Positions 17,101-26,965 of a stretch of 64,000 bases of DNA are shown piece by piece. Made by a program: the position numbers and the translations under genes. The stretch is from CBDEVH01 sp965243565 (GTDB lineage Bacteria; Pseudomonadota; Gammaproteobacteria; Tethybacterales; Persebacteraceae). The number at the start of each line of letters is the position of its first letter. The stretch's first letter is position 1. The notes beneath the pieces were generated by a model, which saw only the letters and a program-made list of their open reading frames with translations, had not been told where the DNA came from and ran no database searches. Where the stretch lies: assembly GCA_965243565.1 (NCBI GenBank), contig OZ251571.1:868001-932000 (forward strand). The letters are read 5' to 3'.

Positions 17101-18918
17101 ATGACTAAAAAGAATAAAAAACAAAAAAAAAATATAGAGAGTGTGCCTGTTCCAGCGGCTGGTTTCGATTATAAATCCTTTGGGCTTTATTCGTTACAGC
17201 AAGTTTTTAGATATGATAATACGCAATCTGAAACGCCTGCTTGGCATCTATTAAAGCCGATTCTTATTGCTGCGTTATTATTGCGTTATTTGGTGGCGTT
17301 AACGGGTGATTTTGTATTGCATCCTGATGAAATTATGCAGTATTTAGAGCCTGCACATGCTGCTGTTTTTGATAGTGGGGTGTTGCATTGGGAGTATTAT
17401 TTTGGTGCAAGGACATGGATTGTTCCGGGTTTGATTGCTTGTGTTTTATGGTTTTGCAAATTGTTGGGGTTGGATAGTCCTTTTTATTATATTGCATTGG
17501 TGAAGTTGCTCTTTTGTACGTTGTCGGTTATAGTGCCCTACTCTATGTACTATGTTGGACGTGCTTTGTTTAATGAAAATACAGCACGGATAGCGCTTGT
17601 TTTGGGAGCGTTTTGGTACGAATTAATCGGTTTTGCGCACAAGCCAATGACCGAATTTTTAGCAACGTCTTTGGTGTTTTTATTACTGGCAGTGGTGTAT
17701 CGCAAGACGTCGCCTATTAATACCAATCGCGCTATTATGATTGCCGGTATTAGCGTGTTAATTGCGGCTGTTCGCTTTCATTATATTCCTATTGCTGGGA
17801 TGATTGCATTGGTGGCGTTTATTCATACGACGAACCGTTCTCGCTTTATTATGATTGGCAGTGCGATTGGTTTTCTGATGTTGATTGGGCTGTTTGAATA
17901 TGCAACATGGGGCAGTTTTTTCCATTCTTATATAACCAATATAAAGGTTAATTTATTGTTAAGTCAGGGGCGTGGTAGCGAATCATCGCCGTATTTTTAT
18001 TTGTTGGCGATGATGATTGCCAGTGGCGGTTTGTATGGTATCGCATTAATTTCAAGCGTTAATTTTTGGCGGCGAGGTTTTATTGTCTTATTGATTGCCT
18101 TTATTGTTGTTCCGCATATGCTAGAAGCTCATAGAGAGTATCGATTTATTTATGTTGCTTTGCCTTTATTGTTGTTATTGCTGGCAGATGTCCTACAAAA
18201 CGGATTGTTTTTAGATAGAGAGGAGTCTTTTCCTAGCCAAAAGTTTATAAAAAATATGGGGTTGATTTATGCTGTTGTTGTTTCAGGGTTGGGTATAAGC
18301 AACGCTATTCCTTGGCAGCACACTGTATATAAGGCTAATTCGCAAGAGACTGGACGGGTTAATTTTATTACAGGGCAAGATAAGATTTTTGAGGTTTACC
18401 GTTATCTTGCAGATGATCCATCGGTAAAGGGCGTGCTTGAAAACAACAATCATTATTTTAATGGAGCTGGTTATTACTATTTGCACCAGTCCGTTCCTTA
18501 TTATCCTGCGAATCATGTTTGGCAACGATTTTTTACCCCGAATGATATAAGCAAGCATGTTAGCCATATTGTTATGGATAGTGGTTCTACTATCGAGGGG
18601 ACTGTGAAAAATAATAAAGGACAAGTTTTTGTAAAAACCGGCGACCAGTACATTTTGTTGCCACGAATAATATATGATAAAAGAACCTCTAATCTGAATT
18701 TTTATACACCAAACGGCGCCTTTAGTATCAACGGTTTTGAATTAATAAAGAAAATTGGCAAATACACCGTATGGCGACGTATTGATAACACCCTCCCCAT
18801 AACCGCTTGGCAAAGCTATACTATTTATCCTGATAATGTTGCTATGCACCCATTGCTGGATAAAGCAACAGACAATACACGCGCACCAACGCCTAATTTG
18901 GGAATTGTACTTCAGTAG
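17101..18918 (+). CDS. GT22 (Alg9/PIG-B-like) membrane glycosyltransferase
   Basis: 605 residues from ATG 17101; a TTG at 17074 would overlap map and is not preferred. After a Lys-rich cytosolic N terminus come about ten hydrophobic helices and a soluble C-terminal domain (about residues 400-605). HPDEIMQYLEPAH (residues 74-86) and GARTWIVPG just after match the first-loop signature of GT22 lipid-linked-sugar mannosyltransferases, whose acidic pair is catalytic. Likely acts at the inner membrane on a polyprenyl-linked donor; acceptor unknown. Only 17 bases follow the map stop. Confidence 0.75.
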   Translation: MTKKNKKQKKNIESVPVPAAGFDYKSFGLYSLQQVFRYDNTQSETPAWHLLKPILIAALLLRYLVALTGDFVLHPDEIMQYLEPAHAAVFDSGVLHWEYYFGARTWIVPGLIACVLWFCKLLGLDSPFYYIALVKLLFCTLSVIVPYSMYYVGRALFNENTARIALVLGAFWYELIGFAHKPMTEFLATSLVFLLLAVVYRKTSPINTNRAIMIAGISVLIAAVRFHYIPIAGMIALVAFIHTTNRSRFIMIGSAIGFLMLIGLFEYATWGSFFHSYITNIKVNLLLSQGRGSESSPYFYLLAMMIASGGLYGIALISSVNFWRRGFIVLLIAFIVVPHMLEAHREYRFIYVALPLLLLLLADVLQNGLFLDREESFPSQKFIKNMGLIYAVVVSGLGISNAIPWQHTVYKANSQETGRVNFITGQDKIFEVYRYLADDPSVKGVLENNNHYFNGAGYYYLHQSVPYYPANHVWQRFFTPNDISKHVSHIVMDSGSTIEGTVKNNKGQVFVKTGDQYILLPRIIYDKRTSNLNFYTPNGAFSINGFELIKKIGKYTVWRRIDNTLPITAWQSYTIYPDNVAMHPLLDKATDNTRAPTPNLGIVLQ

Positions 18919-18975
18919 TCATAACGTATAAAATCATAACTACAGTGTACGGTGGTTACAAAAAAATTAAACGAA

Positions 18976-20475
18976 TTACCTCATAACAAAAGGGTTTGCC
19001 ATAGGAGCATCAGAGGTATTAATCCATACTGTTTTGCTGCGAATATAGTCTTGTATGCTGTCTATGCCGGATTCTCTGCCATAGCCAGATTGGTTGTAGC
19101 CACCAAAGGGTGCAATGGGCGATATAGCACGATAGGTATTAACCCAACATATACCTGCTCGTATTTTACTGGCGACGCGATGCGCACGTGATAATGATTG
19201 GGTGAATAATCCAGATCCCAAGCCATAGGATGTGTTGTTGGCGATGGCAATGGCTTGTTCTTCGGTGTCAAAAGCAAGTAATGACATAACAGGTCCAAAC
19301 ATCTCTGTATGGAGTGTTTTAATGTCAGTATTAGGGCATTCAACTAATGTTGGTGAATAAAAATTACCATCTTTGCATTTTTCATTTACCATAGAATTGG
19401 CGCGTGTTCCGCCAAAATGGATAGTAGCACCCTGCTCTTTGGCTTGGCTGATGGTTTTTTCGATGCAGTCAATTTGTGCTTTGGTACACAGCGGACCGAC
19501 GTGCGTTTTTTCATCAAGTGGATCGCCAATGACAATGGATTGGCTTTTTTGGGTAATGCGCTCAATTATTTGAGGCAGGATTGAGCGATGCACCAAACCA
19601 CGTGAGGCAGCGACACAAGATTGCCCAGAGGCACCAAAATTGCCAGCAATTAAGCCATTGACAGCACTATCAATATTGGCATCATCAAAGATAATGAGTG
19701 GTGATTTACCACCGAGCTCTAACGTGGTTACCGCAAAATTATTGGTAGAGTTATGAATGATATGGCGTGCAGTTTCTGCACCACCAGTAAATGCAATTCT
19801 GTCGATAGCGGGATGTGATGACAAGGGTATAGCACAGTTTTCAACATCACCCGTTACAACTGATACCACACCAGCAGGAAAGCCGGCTTCGTCGATGAGT
19901 CGAGCAAATTCTAAAATAGGACATGGGGCTAGTTCAGAGGCTTTAATAATAACGCAACAGCCTGCTGCTAAGGCAGGGGCTAGTTTGGTTGCTGTTAAAA
20001 ACATCTGTGCGTTCCATGGCACTATGGCAACAACGATTCCGATGGGTTCTTGCAGGGTATAGACATGCATATCGGATTTGTCTATGGGTAGAGTTGCACC
20101 TTGTATTTTATCGGCAAGCCCAGCGTAGTAGCGATAATAATCTGCAACATAACGCGTTTGCATGACGGTTTCTACTGCTAGTTTACCGCTATCGCTGGTT
20201 TCGATTTCGCCTAAAACAGCGGCGTTTTGTTCGACAAGGTCGGCTAATTTATAGAGTAATTTACCACGTTGGGTGGCGGTTAATTGCCCCCATTCGTTTG
20301 ATTTTAATGCGTTGGCTGCAGAGTCAACAGCATGGTTGATGTCGTCTGTGGTGGCACAGGCAAATTCTGCCCAAACGGTGTTGGTGGCTGGGTTTATGCT
20401 TTGTAAAGATAGTTGTTTTACACCATCAGTAAATTGCCCGTTAATGTAGAGTTGAAATTTCTTGTATTGGTTCAT
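18976..20475 (-). CDS. Aldehyde dehydrogenase (NAD(P)-dependent)
   Basis: 499 residues, ALDH superfamily; oxidises an aldehyde to the acid. N155 (VPWNAQ), E253 (TLELGGKSP) and the nucleophile C287 (GQSCVA) are all in place, so it should be active. Last gene of a four-gene minus-strand run with an LLM monooxygenase, flavin reductase and alpha/beta hydrolase (spacing 6, -4 and 14 bases), which suggests that it oxidises an aldehyde released by that pathway. Substrate not predictable from sequence. Confidence 0.88.
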   Translation of the reverse strand: MNQYKKFQLYINGQFTDGVKQLSLQSINPATNTVWAEFACATTDDINHAVDSAANALKSNEWGQLTATQRGKLLYKLADLVEQNAAVLGEIETSDSGKLAVETVMQTRYVADYYRYYAGLADKIQGATLPIDKSDMHVYTLQEPIGIVVAIVPWNAQMFLTATKLAPALAAGCCVIIKASELAPCPILEFARLIDEAGFPAGVVSVVTGDVENCAIPLSSHPAIDRIAFTGGAETARHIIHNSTNNFAVTTLELGGKSPLIIFDDANIDSAVNGLIAGNFGASGQSCVAASRGLVHRSILPQIIERITQKSQSIVIGDPLDEKTHVGPLCTKAQIDCIEKTISQAKEQGATIHFGGTRANSMVNEKCKDGNFYSPTLVECPNTDIKTLHTEMFGPVMSLLAFDTEEQAIAIANNTSYGLGSGLFTQSLSRAHRVASKIRAGICWVNTYRAISPIAPFGGYNQSGYGRESGIDSIQDYIRSKTVWINTSDAPMANPFVMR

Positions 20476-20481
20476 GATTGA

Positions 20482-21519
20482 TTAGTTTATTTTAGGAATG
20501 ACTTCATCAATAAAGCGTAAAAGTGAGGTCGTTTTACGTGAGTGTTTTATGCCAGAATCAATCCAATAAGAATATTCTGTATAACCTAAGTCTTGATACG
20601 CCTTTATTTTGTCAATGACTTGTTGAGTTGTGCCGATGGTGAGGTTGTCTTTTATAGTTTTGGGTGAAAAATGAGGTAGTGCGCTCATTTCGTCTTGCGT
20701 TAAGTTTTGAATAAATCCTTTATTAATCGGGCGTGCGTTTTTAAACCAAGCGCCGAAATAACAAAAAAATTGGCTTAATTCTTGAGCCGCAATATCAACA
20801 TCTGCTTGGTCTTGTCCAACAAAGGTATGATGCAATAGCATTATTTTAGGTTGATGGTCTGGTTTGTATTTGTTACAGGAGTCGTCAAAGCGTTGTTTAA
20901 GCGATTTTATTTCTTCTAACCCAAGCCATAATGGTGTTACTTGCACATTGCAGCGTTCACTAATGGCAAAATCATGGCTACTGGGATCACGCGCTGCTAC
21001 CCAAATAGGGGGGCCGTCTTTTTGTTTTGGGGCTGGTATGGAAGTGGTTTTAGGAAATGAATGAAATTCGCCATTGTGTTGGTAATCTCCTTGCCATAAT
21101 TTTTTAATGGCAGGGATTATCTCACGCATACGTTGCCCTGCTTGCATTGCATCTAAACCTGGAAATAAACGTTCGTATTCAAATGAATACGCACCGCGAG
21201 CGATGCCCATGTCTAAACGCCCATCGCAAATAATGTCGGTCATTGCAGCTTCCTCTGCTAACTTGATGGGGTTCCAAAACGGTGCGACAATAGTGCCAGT
21301 ACCAAGTCGTATGTCTTTTGTTTGTTGTGCCAATGCAGCAATGGTGATAAATGGATTTGGTGAAATGGTAAAGTTCATGCCATGATGTTCCCCCGTCCAT
21401 ATAGCGTGTAATTTGGCTTTGTCGGCGATTTGACAGAGTGATAAAAAGTTGTCGTAAAGTTCAGAATGCGATGAAGTTTCATCCATACGCTCCATTTGTA
21501 AAAATATAGAAAATTTCAT
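20482..21519 (-). CDS. LLM-class flavin-dependent monooxygenase
   Basis: 345 residues, bacterial-luciferase-like TIM barrel. Visible: AIWTGEHHGMNF, LGTGTIVAPFWNP, GRLDMGIARGAYSFEYERLF and PPIWVAARDPSSHDFA, typical of the LuxA/LimB branch using reduced FMN. It needs a separate reductase, supplied by the gene overlapping it by 4 bases upstream. Reactions of this class include Baeyer-Villiger, desulfonation and C-N cleavage; which applies is unknown. With hydrolase and ALDH neighbours, ring or ester opening is a reasonable guess. Confidence 0.85.
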   Translation of the reverse strand: MKFSIFLQMERMDETSSHSELYDNFLSLCQIADKAKLHAIWTGEHHGMNFTISPNPFITIAALAQQTKDIRLGTGTIVAPFWNPIKLAEEAAMTDIICDGRLDMGIARGAYSFEYERLFPGLDAMQAGQRMREIIPAIKKLWQGDYQHNGEFHSFPKTTSIPAPKQKDGPPIWVAARDPSSHDFAISERCNVQVTPLWLGLEEIKSLKQRFDDSCNKYKPDHQPKIMLLHHTFVGQDQADVDIAAQELSQFFCYFGAWFKNARPINKGFIQNLTQDEMSALPHFSPKTIKDNLTIGTTQQVIDKIKAYQDLGYTEYSYWIDSGIKHSRKTTSLLRFIDEVIPKIN

Positions 21520-22493
21520 TGATTTTTTCTTTCTTTAATAAAATTTTGTTGGTGAACTTGCCCGTTTTGTTCGTCGCCCAAATAAAGCCCAGTAATACCT
21601 GTTTCTTCTTCTTCAGCATAGCGGTTTAACATAATGCTTATTGCCTTATTTTCAAATTTTATTTGCTTTAAATTATCTAACGATATCCAATGTCCTTCCT
21701 GTTGCGGCATTTCTTCTTCGCTTATTTTAGCAATGGAGGCACTATAGTAAATAAAATGCTTATTGTCTTGTTCAGTATTATAGATAGAGTACACGGTTTC
21801 AAGATTACATTGCAAGCCATACTCACCAATTTTATTGATGAGTTTATCTAAAATACCAGAATAACAATCTTGCACAACATAAGGTAATTTAAACGAACCA
21901 TCGGCGTCTTTTAAAAGCCATATATGATTGTCTTTTTTGATAATAGCCCCCACATAATACTTTGTTAATGGTTTGTCGGTATTCGAGGGTGGTAGACGTA
22001 ATTCGGCTATTTTTCTTTCCATACTAATATTGAAATAACTGCCATTGTAATAGCCAAGTCCCATTCGTGATGAATCGGTAAAGTCTTCGATTTTTCCGAT
22101 TAAAATAAGGTGATCGCCCGCATCCTTCTTATCATAAACCGAGCATGAAAAATGTGCAACAGTATAATCTATAACAGGATTGTTAAAACTGTCGCTTTTC
22201 CATTTGATTTTAGCAAATCGATCGTCGATTGATGGTCTGGCAAATATTTGTGAAACGTTTTTTTGCCGATGCGATAGAATATTAACTGCAAAGTGTGAGG
22301 TTTTTTCATAGACAGGATAGCTATTTAATGATTTTGCTAAACATATTAGTAATAATGGAGGTTCCATTGAAACCGATGTAAACGAATTAGCGGTTATGCC
22401 AATAGGTGTGCCGTCTTCTAGGGTGGTGGTTATTACTGTTATGCCTGTCATAAATTTGCCAAAGGCACGCCGCAACTGTAAAGGATCTATCAT
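21516..22493 (-). CDS. Flavin reductase with C-terminal Nudix-like extension
   Basis: 325 residues. Residues 1-165 are an HpaC-like FMN reductase (FMTGITVITTTLEDGTPIG, ANSFTSVSMEPPLLLICL, HFAVNILS, DHLILIGKI), making reduced flavin for the partner monooxygenase. Residues about 185-300 (YYVGAIIKKDNHIWLLKD and on) resemble a Nudix-like fold without a recognisable Nudix box, so probably a sensing or non-catalytic domain. Normal single-domain reductases are about 165-180 residues, so the extension nearly doubles it. ATG-TGA overlap with the monooxygenase indicates coupled translation. Confidence 0.8.
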   Translation of the reverse strand: MIDPLQLRRAFGKFMTGITVITTTLEDGTPIGITANSFTSVSMEPPLLLICLAKSLNSYPVYEKTSHFAVNILSHRQKNVSQIFARPSIDDRFAKIKWKSDSFNNPVIDYTVAHFSCSVYDKKDAGDHLILIGKIEDFTDSSRMGLGYYNGSYFNISMERKIAELRLPPSNTDKPLTKYYVGAIIKKDNHIWLLKDADGSFKLPYVVQDCYSGILDKLINKIGEYGLQCNLETVYSIYNTEQDNKHFIYYSASIAKISEEEMPQQEGHWISLDNLKQIKFENKAISIMLNRYAEEEETGITGLYLGDEQNGQVHQQNFIKERKNQ

Positions 22494-22507
22494 GGGTTAA
22501 CGTTGTC

Positions 22508-23299
22508 TTATTGTATGGTTTGTTTTATAAATTGTTGTATTAATTGATTGATGGTATTGGGGTGAGTTAATTGCATTAAATGCCCTGCACCTTGTATTAT
22601 AACTGCCTCTCCTTTGGTTGTTGCTGCTAATTGCTTTGACATCAGCGGGGTGGAATTATTATCTTGGCTACCAGTTATAAACATAGTTGGTATTTTAAAC
22701 GATGATAGGCATTTTTGTGATGGAGAATTGTTATTGGCAAAAACGCGATACGCGTTTATATAAGCCATCGGGTTTTGTGTCGCAATGGCGTTTAGCCATT
22801 GTCTGCATTTATTTTTAGCATCAAGATGCTCATTGCCAAACCATCTCATTAGAGGTGTTTCAATATCAAACTCACCTTGCGTTAGTTTTTTCACGCGCTT
22901 ACCAATGGCATTTTTTGCTGTTTCATCGCGTTTGCCAATGGCATTTAATGTCATAATGCTTAGACACGGTATTTTATGGGCGCAATACAATGCCAACATT
23001 GCGCCCATTGAATGCCCTATGAGTATGGGAGCAGTTGGCACCACTGTTGTTACAAAGTGCTGCACCAGCGCAGTAAATTCGTCTAAAGTGCTTGCACTAG
23101 CGGTGCTTTTGCCATGCCCCGGCATATCAAGCGCATAGACAGTATGATTTTTTTCAAGAAAAGATTGTTGATAGCACCAACTATCTGCTGACAAACCAAC
23201 ACCGTGTAATAAAACGATGGGTACCCCACCCTCACCTGTTTGGTAATATGCTATACCGTTATTTGTTATTTTACGAGGTAAAGAGTCCAAAGAAAACAT
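22508..23299 (-). CDS. Alpha/beta hydrolase
   Basis: 263 residues. Oxyanion HGVG (residues 32-35), nucleophile S97 in GHSMGA, acid probably in TGSQDNN and His in GAGHLMQLTHP complete the triad. Cytosolic; likely an esterase, lactonase or C-C hydrolase. First gene of the minus-strand monooxygenase cluster, divergent from msrP, with which it shares a 180-base promoter region. Its place in the cluster implies that it cleaves the oxygenated product or a precursor. Confidence 0.82.
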   Translation of the reverse strand: MFSLDSLPRKITNNGIAYYQTGEGGVPIVLLHGVGLSADSWCYQQSFLEKNHTVYALDMPGHGKSTASASTLDEFTALVQHFVTTVVPTAPILIGHSMGAMLALYCAHKIPCLSIMTLNAIGKRDETAKNAIGKRVKKLTQGEFDIETPLMRWFGNEHLDAKNKCRQWLNAIATQNPMAYINAYRVFANNNSPSQKCLSSFKIPTMFITGSQDNNSTPLMSKQLAATTKGEAVIIQGAGHLMQLTHPNTINQLIQQFIKQTIQ

Positions 23300-23416
23300 C
23301 GAATTATTATAACAAATTGCATTAAAAATTATCCATAATCGTCATTTTTAATGCAAAGCATGTAATGATAGATTTGTCAATATGGTTTTTTTTTATAAAT
23401 AAAACGCTATTCAAGT

Positions 23417-23422
23417 TATAAT
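23417..23422 (+). promoter_or_regulatory. msrP: -10 box, msrP promoter candidate
   Basis: Consensus TATAAT about 58 bases before the msrP ATG in the 23300-23479 divergent region. No matching -35 at 17 bases; TTGTCA at 23374-23379 belongs, if anything, with TATAAA at 23394 at a short 14-base spacing. Confidence 0.35.
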
Positions 23423-23479
23423 TAATGCAGTGCCCAATAATCATATTACACAGAGAAATTTAAATGAAAGGTATTCATA

Positions 23480-24439
23480 ATGGTCTATAAATTCACACCA
23501 AAAACCAAACCTTCTGAGATTACGCCAGAACATATTTATAAAAACCGCCGTCAAATTATAAAATCAATGGTTGCATTGCCTGTTGCTGCTGCATTACCGA
23601 TTGGTAGCGCAATGGCAAAGACAAAACCGCTTGCCGCTAAACCTCACCCCGACTACACTGTAAATCGCACGGGTTATGATGGACTCACGCCCAAAGAAAA
23701 AGCAATATCCTATAATAATTTTTACGAGTTGGGTACAGACAAAGAAGACCCTTCCTTTAATCATAATATTTACGAACCAGAGCCTTGGAAAATACTGGTT
23801 GATGGTGAAGTCGAAAAACCACAAACGTTTGACATTGACGATTTACGCGCTCTGGCTCCTATGGAAGAACGGGTTTATCGCTTGCGTTGTGTCGAAGCAT
23901 GGTCGATGGTTATTCCATGGATAGGTTTTCCACTGAGTCATCTTATTAATAAAGTGGGAGCAACATCCAAAGCAAAATATATTGAATTTATTACATTCAA
24001 CCCCGAAACCTTGTTCCCCAACAAGATGTTTAAATCGTTGGAATGGCCTTATACTGAAGGCTTACGCATGGACGAGGCAATGCACCCACTCACCCTACTG
24101 ACCTTTGGTATGTACGGCGAACATCTGCCCACCCAAAATGGCGCACCAGTACGCATGATTATTCCTTGGAAATACGGTTTTAAATCGGGTAAGGCATTGG
24201 TTCATATTAGACTAACCGAAAAAAAACCAAAAACAGAATGGAATAGCCTACAGTCTTCTGAATATGGTTTTTACGCTAATGTAAATCCCACTGTCTCGCA
24301 TCCCAGATGGTCTCAAGCCAGCGAGCGGGTTATTTCAGATTCATTCTTTACCAGCCGTCGTGATACTGATATGTTTAATGGCTTTGGCGATGAAGTGGCT
24401 TCGTTGTATTCTGGAATGGATTTATCAGTAGATTTTTAA
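23480..24439 (+). CDS. msrP: Protein-methionine-sulfoxide reductase, molybdopterin catalytic subunit
   Basis: 319 residues. A twin-arginine signal (NRRQIIK, R23-R24, hydrophobic run ending SAMA) exports the folded enzyme. The Mo-cofactor Cys is C137 (LRCVEAWS). It repairs oxidised methionines in periplasmic proteins with electrons from MsrQ, whose gene follows after 21 bases. YedY-type length. Regulation not evident. Confidence 0.93.
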   Translation: MVYKFTPKTKPSEITPEHIYKNRRQIIKSMVALPVAAALPIGSAMAKTKPLAAKPHPDYTVNRTGYDGLTPKEKAISYNNFYELGTDKEDPSFNHNIYEPEPWKILVDGEVEKPQTFDIDDLRALAPMEERVYRLRCVEAWSMVIPWIGFPLSHLINKVGATSKAKYIEFITFNPETLFPNKMFKSLEWPYTEGLRMDEAMHPLTLLTFGMYGEHLPTQNGAPVRMIIPWKYGFKSGKALVHIRLTEKKPKTEWNSLQSSEYGFYANVNPTVSHPRWSQASERVISDSFFTSRRDTDMFNGFGDEVASLYSGMDLSVDF

Positions 24440-24460
24440 TTATTGACATTCATTTGAGTG

Positions 24461-25075
24461 ATGCCTAAAAATATATCCAAAAAAGCATACTTTAGACTAC
24501 AAGCCGTTTTATTTGTTATTTGCCTACTACCAGTGGCATTAATAATTTTTAAATGCCTAAAAGCAGCCGATCCAGTCGAACTTATTACACGTGAAACTGG
24601 TGAGTTTGCGTTGCGATTTATGGTGCTTACGTTAACAATATCTCCCTTGCAAAACATACTGGGATATAATTGGTTGATTAAACTACGCCGAATGATCGGT
24701 TTATACGTTTTTTTTTACGCCCTGATTCATTTTTGTGTGTATGTGTTTTTAGATTTACGTTTGGATTTTTCAATTCTCTTCGACGATATTATTAAAAGAA
24801 AATACATTACTGTTGGCTTTTTTGCCTTTGTCTTTTTAGTATCACTGGCTGCTACTTCTAACAAATTCGCTATCAAAAAAATAAGCACATCCCGCTGGCT
24901 TAAACTGCATAAATTGGTTTACGTTATTGCCATATTAGGCACAATTCATTATTTATGGCAAGTTAAAGGACAAGATTACAGCGATCCTGCTGTTTATGGC
25001 GTTCTGTTTTTAATTTTATTTGCATTGAGAATACCGCGGGTAAAATCATTGCTAAAACGCAGAACTAGAAGGTAA
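24461..25075 (+). CDS. msrQ: Heme-binding membrane subunit of the MsrPQ system
   Basis: 204 residues with about five to six membrane helices. Histidines in ALIHFCVY, WLKLHKLVY and GTIHYLW fit heme b ligation of the ferric-reductase-like family. RRMIGLYVFFYALIHF is characteristic. It passes electrons from the quinone pool or a flavin to periplasmic MsrP. ATG 24461 is preferred to a GTG three bases earlier. Followed after 5 bases by mscS. Confidence 0.9.
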   Translation: MPKNISKKAYFRLQAVLFVICLLPVALIIFKCLKAADPVELITRETGEFALRFMVLTLTISPLQNILGYNWLIKLRRMIGLYVFFYALIHFCVYVFLDLRLDFSILFDDIIKRKYITVGFFAFVFLVSLAATSNKFAIKKISTSRWLKLHKLVYVIAILGTIHYLWQVKGQDYSDPAVYGVLFLILFALRIPRVKSLLKRRTRR

Positions 25076-25080
25076 TTAAA

Positions 25081-26220
25081 GTGGACTTTAATTCAACTGA
25101 TCAATTTATTGATGGTGTTTTAGCGTGGAAACACACGCTGTGGATAATGCAAATGTCATTCTTTATTGTGATAACAATATTGGCATTATTTTTGTGGTTT
25201 AAAGTAATGAAGTATCTGCAACAACGTTCCAAATTAACGCAAAATCCTTGGGACGATATTATAATAAATTCGTTTAAGGGGCCGGGCGCAATATTGGTGT
25301 TCTTTTTAGGACTACAAGCTTCAATAGAATCTTTTTTAGACACTTTTGAACAACATCAACTCAGTGAGTGGATAGCGACGATTCATAACTTTATCATTTA
25401 TGCCTTTATATTTTGGATATTACTGCGCTTAATATCACGTGCCGAGATTTCTTATCGTAAAAATGCAAAAATCATGGTTAAAAACCAAAATATTGATAGA
25501 AACACTATTAAAACTATTTTTTATGCATCTCGTGCCATCGTTGCATTAGTTGCTGTAGTAACACTGCTCGATGTCGTCGGAATTTCGGTTTCAGGATTAT
25601 TGGCTGCGGGTGGTTTGGGCGGTATTTTATTGGGTTTTGCTGCCAAAGATTCATTGTCTAACTTTTTTGCAGGTGCCCTTATCTTCTGGGAGCGTCCTTT
25701 TGTTGTTGGTGACTGGATAAGACAACCTGAAGAAAACATAGAAGGTGTGGTTGAAGATATTGGTTGGAGATCAACACAAATTCGTACTTTTGATCATCGC
25801 CCTCTTTACGTGCCTAATTCAAAGTTTTTCAATAGCGTTATCGAAAATCCTCAACGCATGACGAATCGGCGTATTTATGAGTACATGGGGTTGCGATACG
25901 CTGATATTGATAAATTACCAATCGTTTTGAAAGATATTCGTAATTACTTAGAAAATCATGATGAACTGGATCACGACCAAGTACAAATGGTTAATTTTGA
26001 TCGTTACAATAGCTATTCTATTGATTTTTTTGTTTATGTCATGACCAAAACAACCAAATGGAAAAAATTTCATGATGTCAAAGAAGACGTTTTATTAAAC
26101 ATCGCCATAATTATAAAAAAACATGGCTGTGATTTTGCTTTTCCCACGCAAACTGTTCATTACTCTGCAATGGATAAATCTCAAGAATCAATACCGCCCC
26201 CACCTGCACATATTTTGTGA
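25081..26220 (+). CDS. MscS-family mechanosensitive channel
   Basis: 379 residues from a GTG with AGAAGG about 8 bases upstream. Four predicted helices, then the pore helix (AAGGLGGILLGFAAKDSL, about residues 178-195) and the beta domain (FVVGDWI, VEDIGWRST, VPNSKF). An inner-membrane tension-gated channel protecting against hypo-osmotic shock; longer than E. coli MscS by extra N-terminal helices, as in the YnaI-like subgroup. Overlaps rsmE at GTGA. Confidence 0.9.
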   Translation: MDFNSTDQFIDGVLAWKHTLWIMQMSFFIVITILALFLWFKVMKYLQQRSKLTQNPWDDIIINSFKGPGAILVFFLGLQASIESFLDTFEQHQLSEWIATIHNFIIYAFIFWILLRLISRAEISYRKNAKIMVKNQNIDRNTIKTIFYASRAIVALVAVVTLLDVVGISVSGLLAAGGLGGILLGFAAKDSLSNFFAGALIFWERPFVVGDWIRQPEENIEGVVEDIGWRSTQIRTFDHRPLYVPNSKFFNSVIENPQRMTNRRIYEYMGLRYADIDKLPIVLKDIRNYLENHDELDHDQVQMVNFDRYNSYSIDFFVYVMTKTTKWKKFHDVKEDVLLNIAIIIKKHGCDFAFPTQTVHYSAMDKSQESIPPPPAHIL

Positions 26221-26957
26221 CCCCTCATATTTATATTGAAGACCTTAATATAAATATGGAGGATATTGTTTTATCGTATGAAAAACACCACCATATTGCA
26301 ACAGTACTGCGGTTAAAAAAAGCCGATGATGTTATTGTTTTTGACGGCAATGGCAATGGTTATTGTGCAATCATCAATAGCACTGATAAAAGCAATACTT
26401 CCTTAAAGATAAGCCCGACATTGTTATTGTCAAAAGCCGATGAAGGGAAAAATACCATCATAGCGCAAGCGGTTTGTGCACCGCAAAAAATGGATTGGGC
26501 GGTTGAAAAAATGACCGAATTGGGCGTGAACACCATCTACCCTATAACAACAATAAAATCGCGTCCACAAGCAAACGAAAAGCGATTAGAGCGGTTAACT
26601 ATCGCCGCTTGCGAGCAATGTGGTCGCTATGCCCTACCCTCGATTAAACCGACCATTGCCCTTAAAAAATGGTTGGATTCAATACCGCCTTTAACCGCAG
26701 CACTGTTGCAAACAAGCAATCGTTATTTTTTGTCCTGCCGTACGCAACTGCCTTTAGTACAAGCGTTGATGCAAAGCCATGCAACGGCGGCATTTTATAT
26801 AGTGGTTGGTCCTGAATCAGGGTTTAGCGAAGACGAAGAAAACCTACTGACAGAATCAGGATTTATTGCCGTTGGCTTAGGCATGCGTACTTTAAGGACA
26901 GAAACTGCCGCATTGGTGGCATTAACTCTAGTCAATGAATTTTCTAACGGCGTATAA
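26217..26957 (+). CDS. rsmE: 16S rRNA (uracil1498-N3)-methyltransferase
   Basis: 246 residues, SPOUT family. The knotted SAM site is seen as VVGPESGFSEDEE and GMRTLRTETAAL; the N-terminal PUA-like part contains HHIATVLRLKKAD. Methylates m3U1498 of 16S rRNA. The GTG start overlaps the mscS stop. leuS starts 8 bases after its end. Confidence 0.92.
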   Translation: MTPHIYIEDLNINMEDIVLSYEKHHHIATVLRLKKADDVIVFDGNGNGYCAIINSTDKSNTSLKISPTLLLSKADEGKNTIIAQAVCAPQKMDWAVEKMTELGVNTIYPITTIKSRPQANEKRLERLTIAACEQCGRYALPSIKPTIALKKWLDSIPPLTAALLQTSNRYFLSCRTQLPLVQALMQSHATAAFYIVVGPESGFSEDEENLLTESGFIAVGLGMRTLRTETAALVALTLVNEFSNGV

Positions 26958-26965
26958 TTTAAGCT

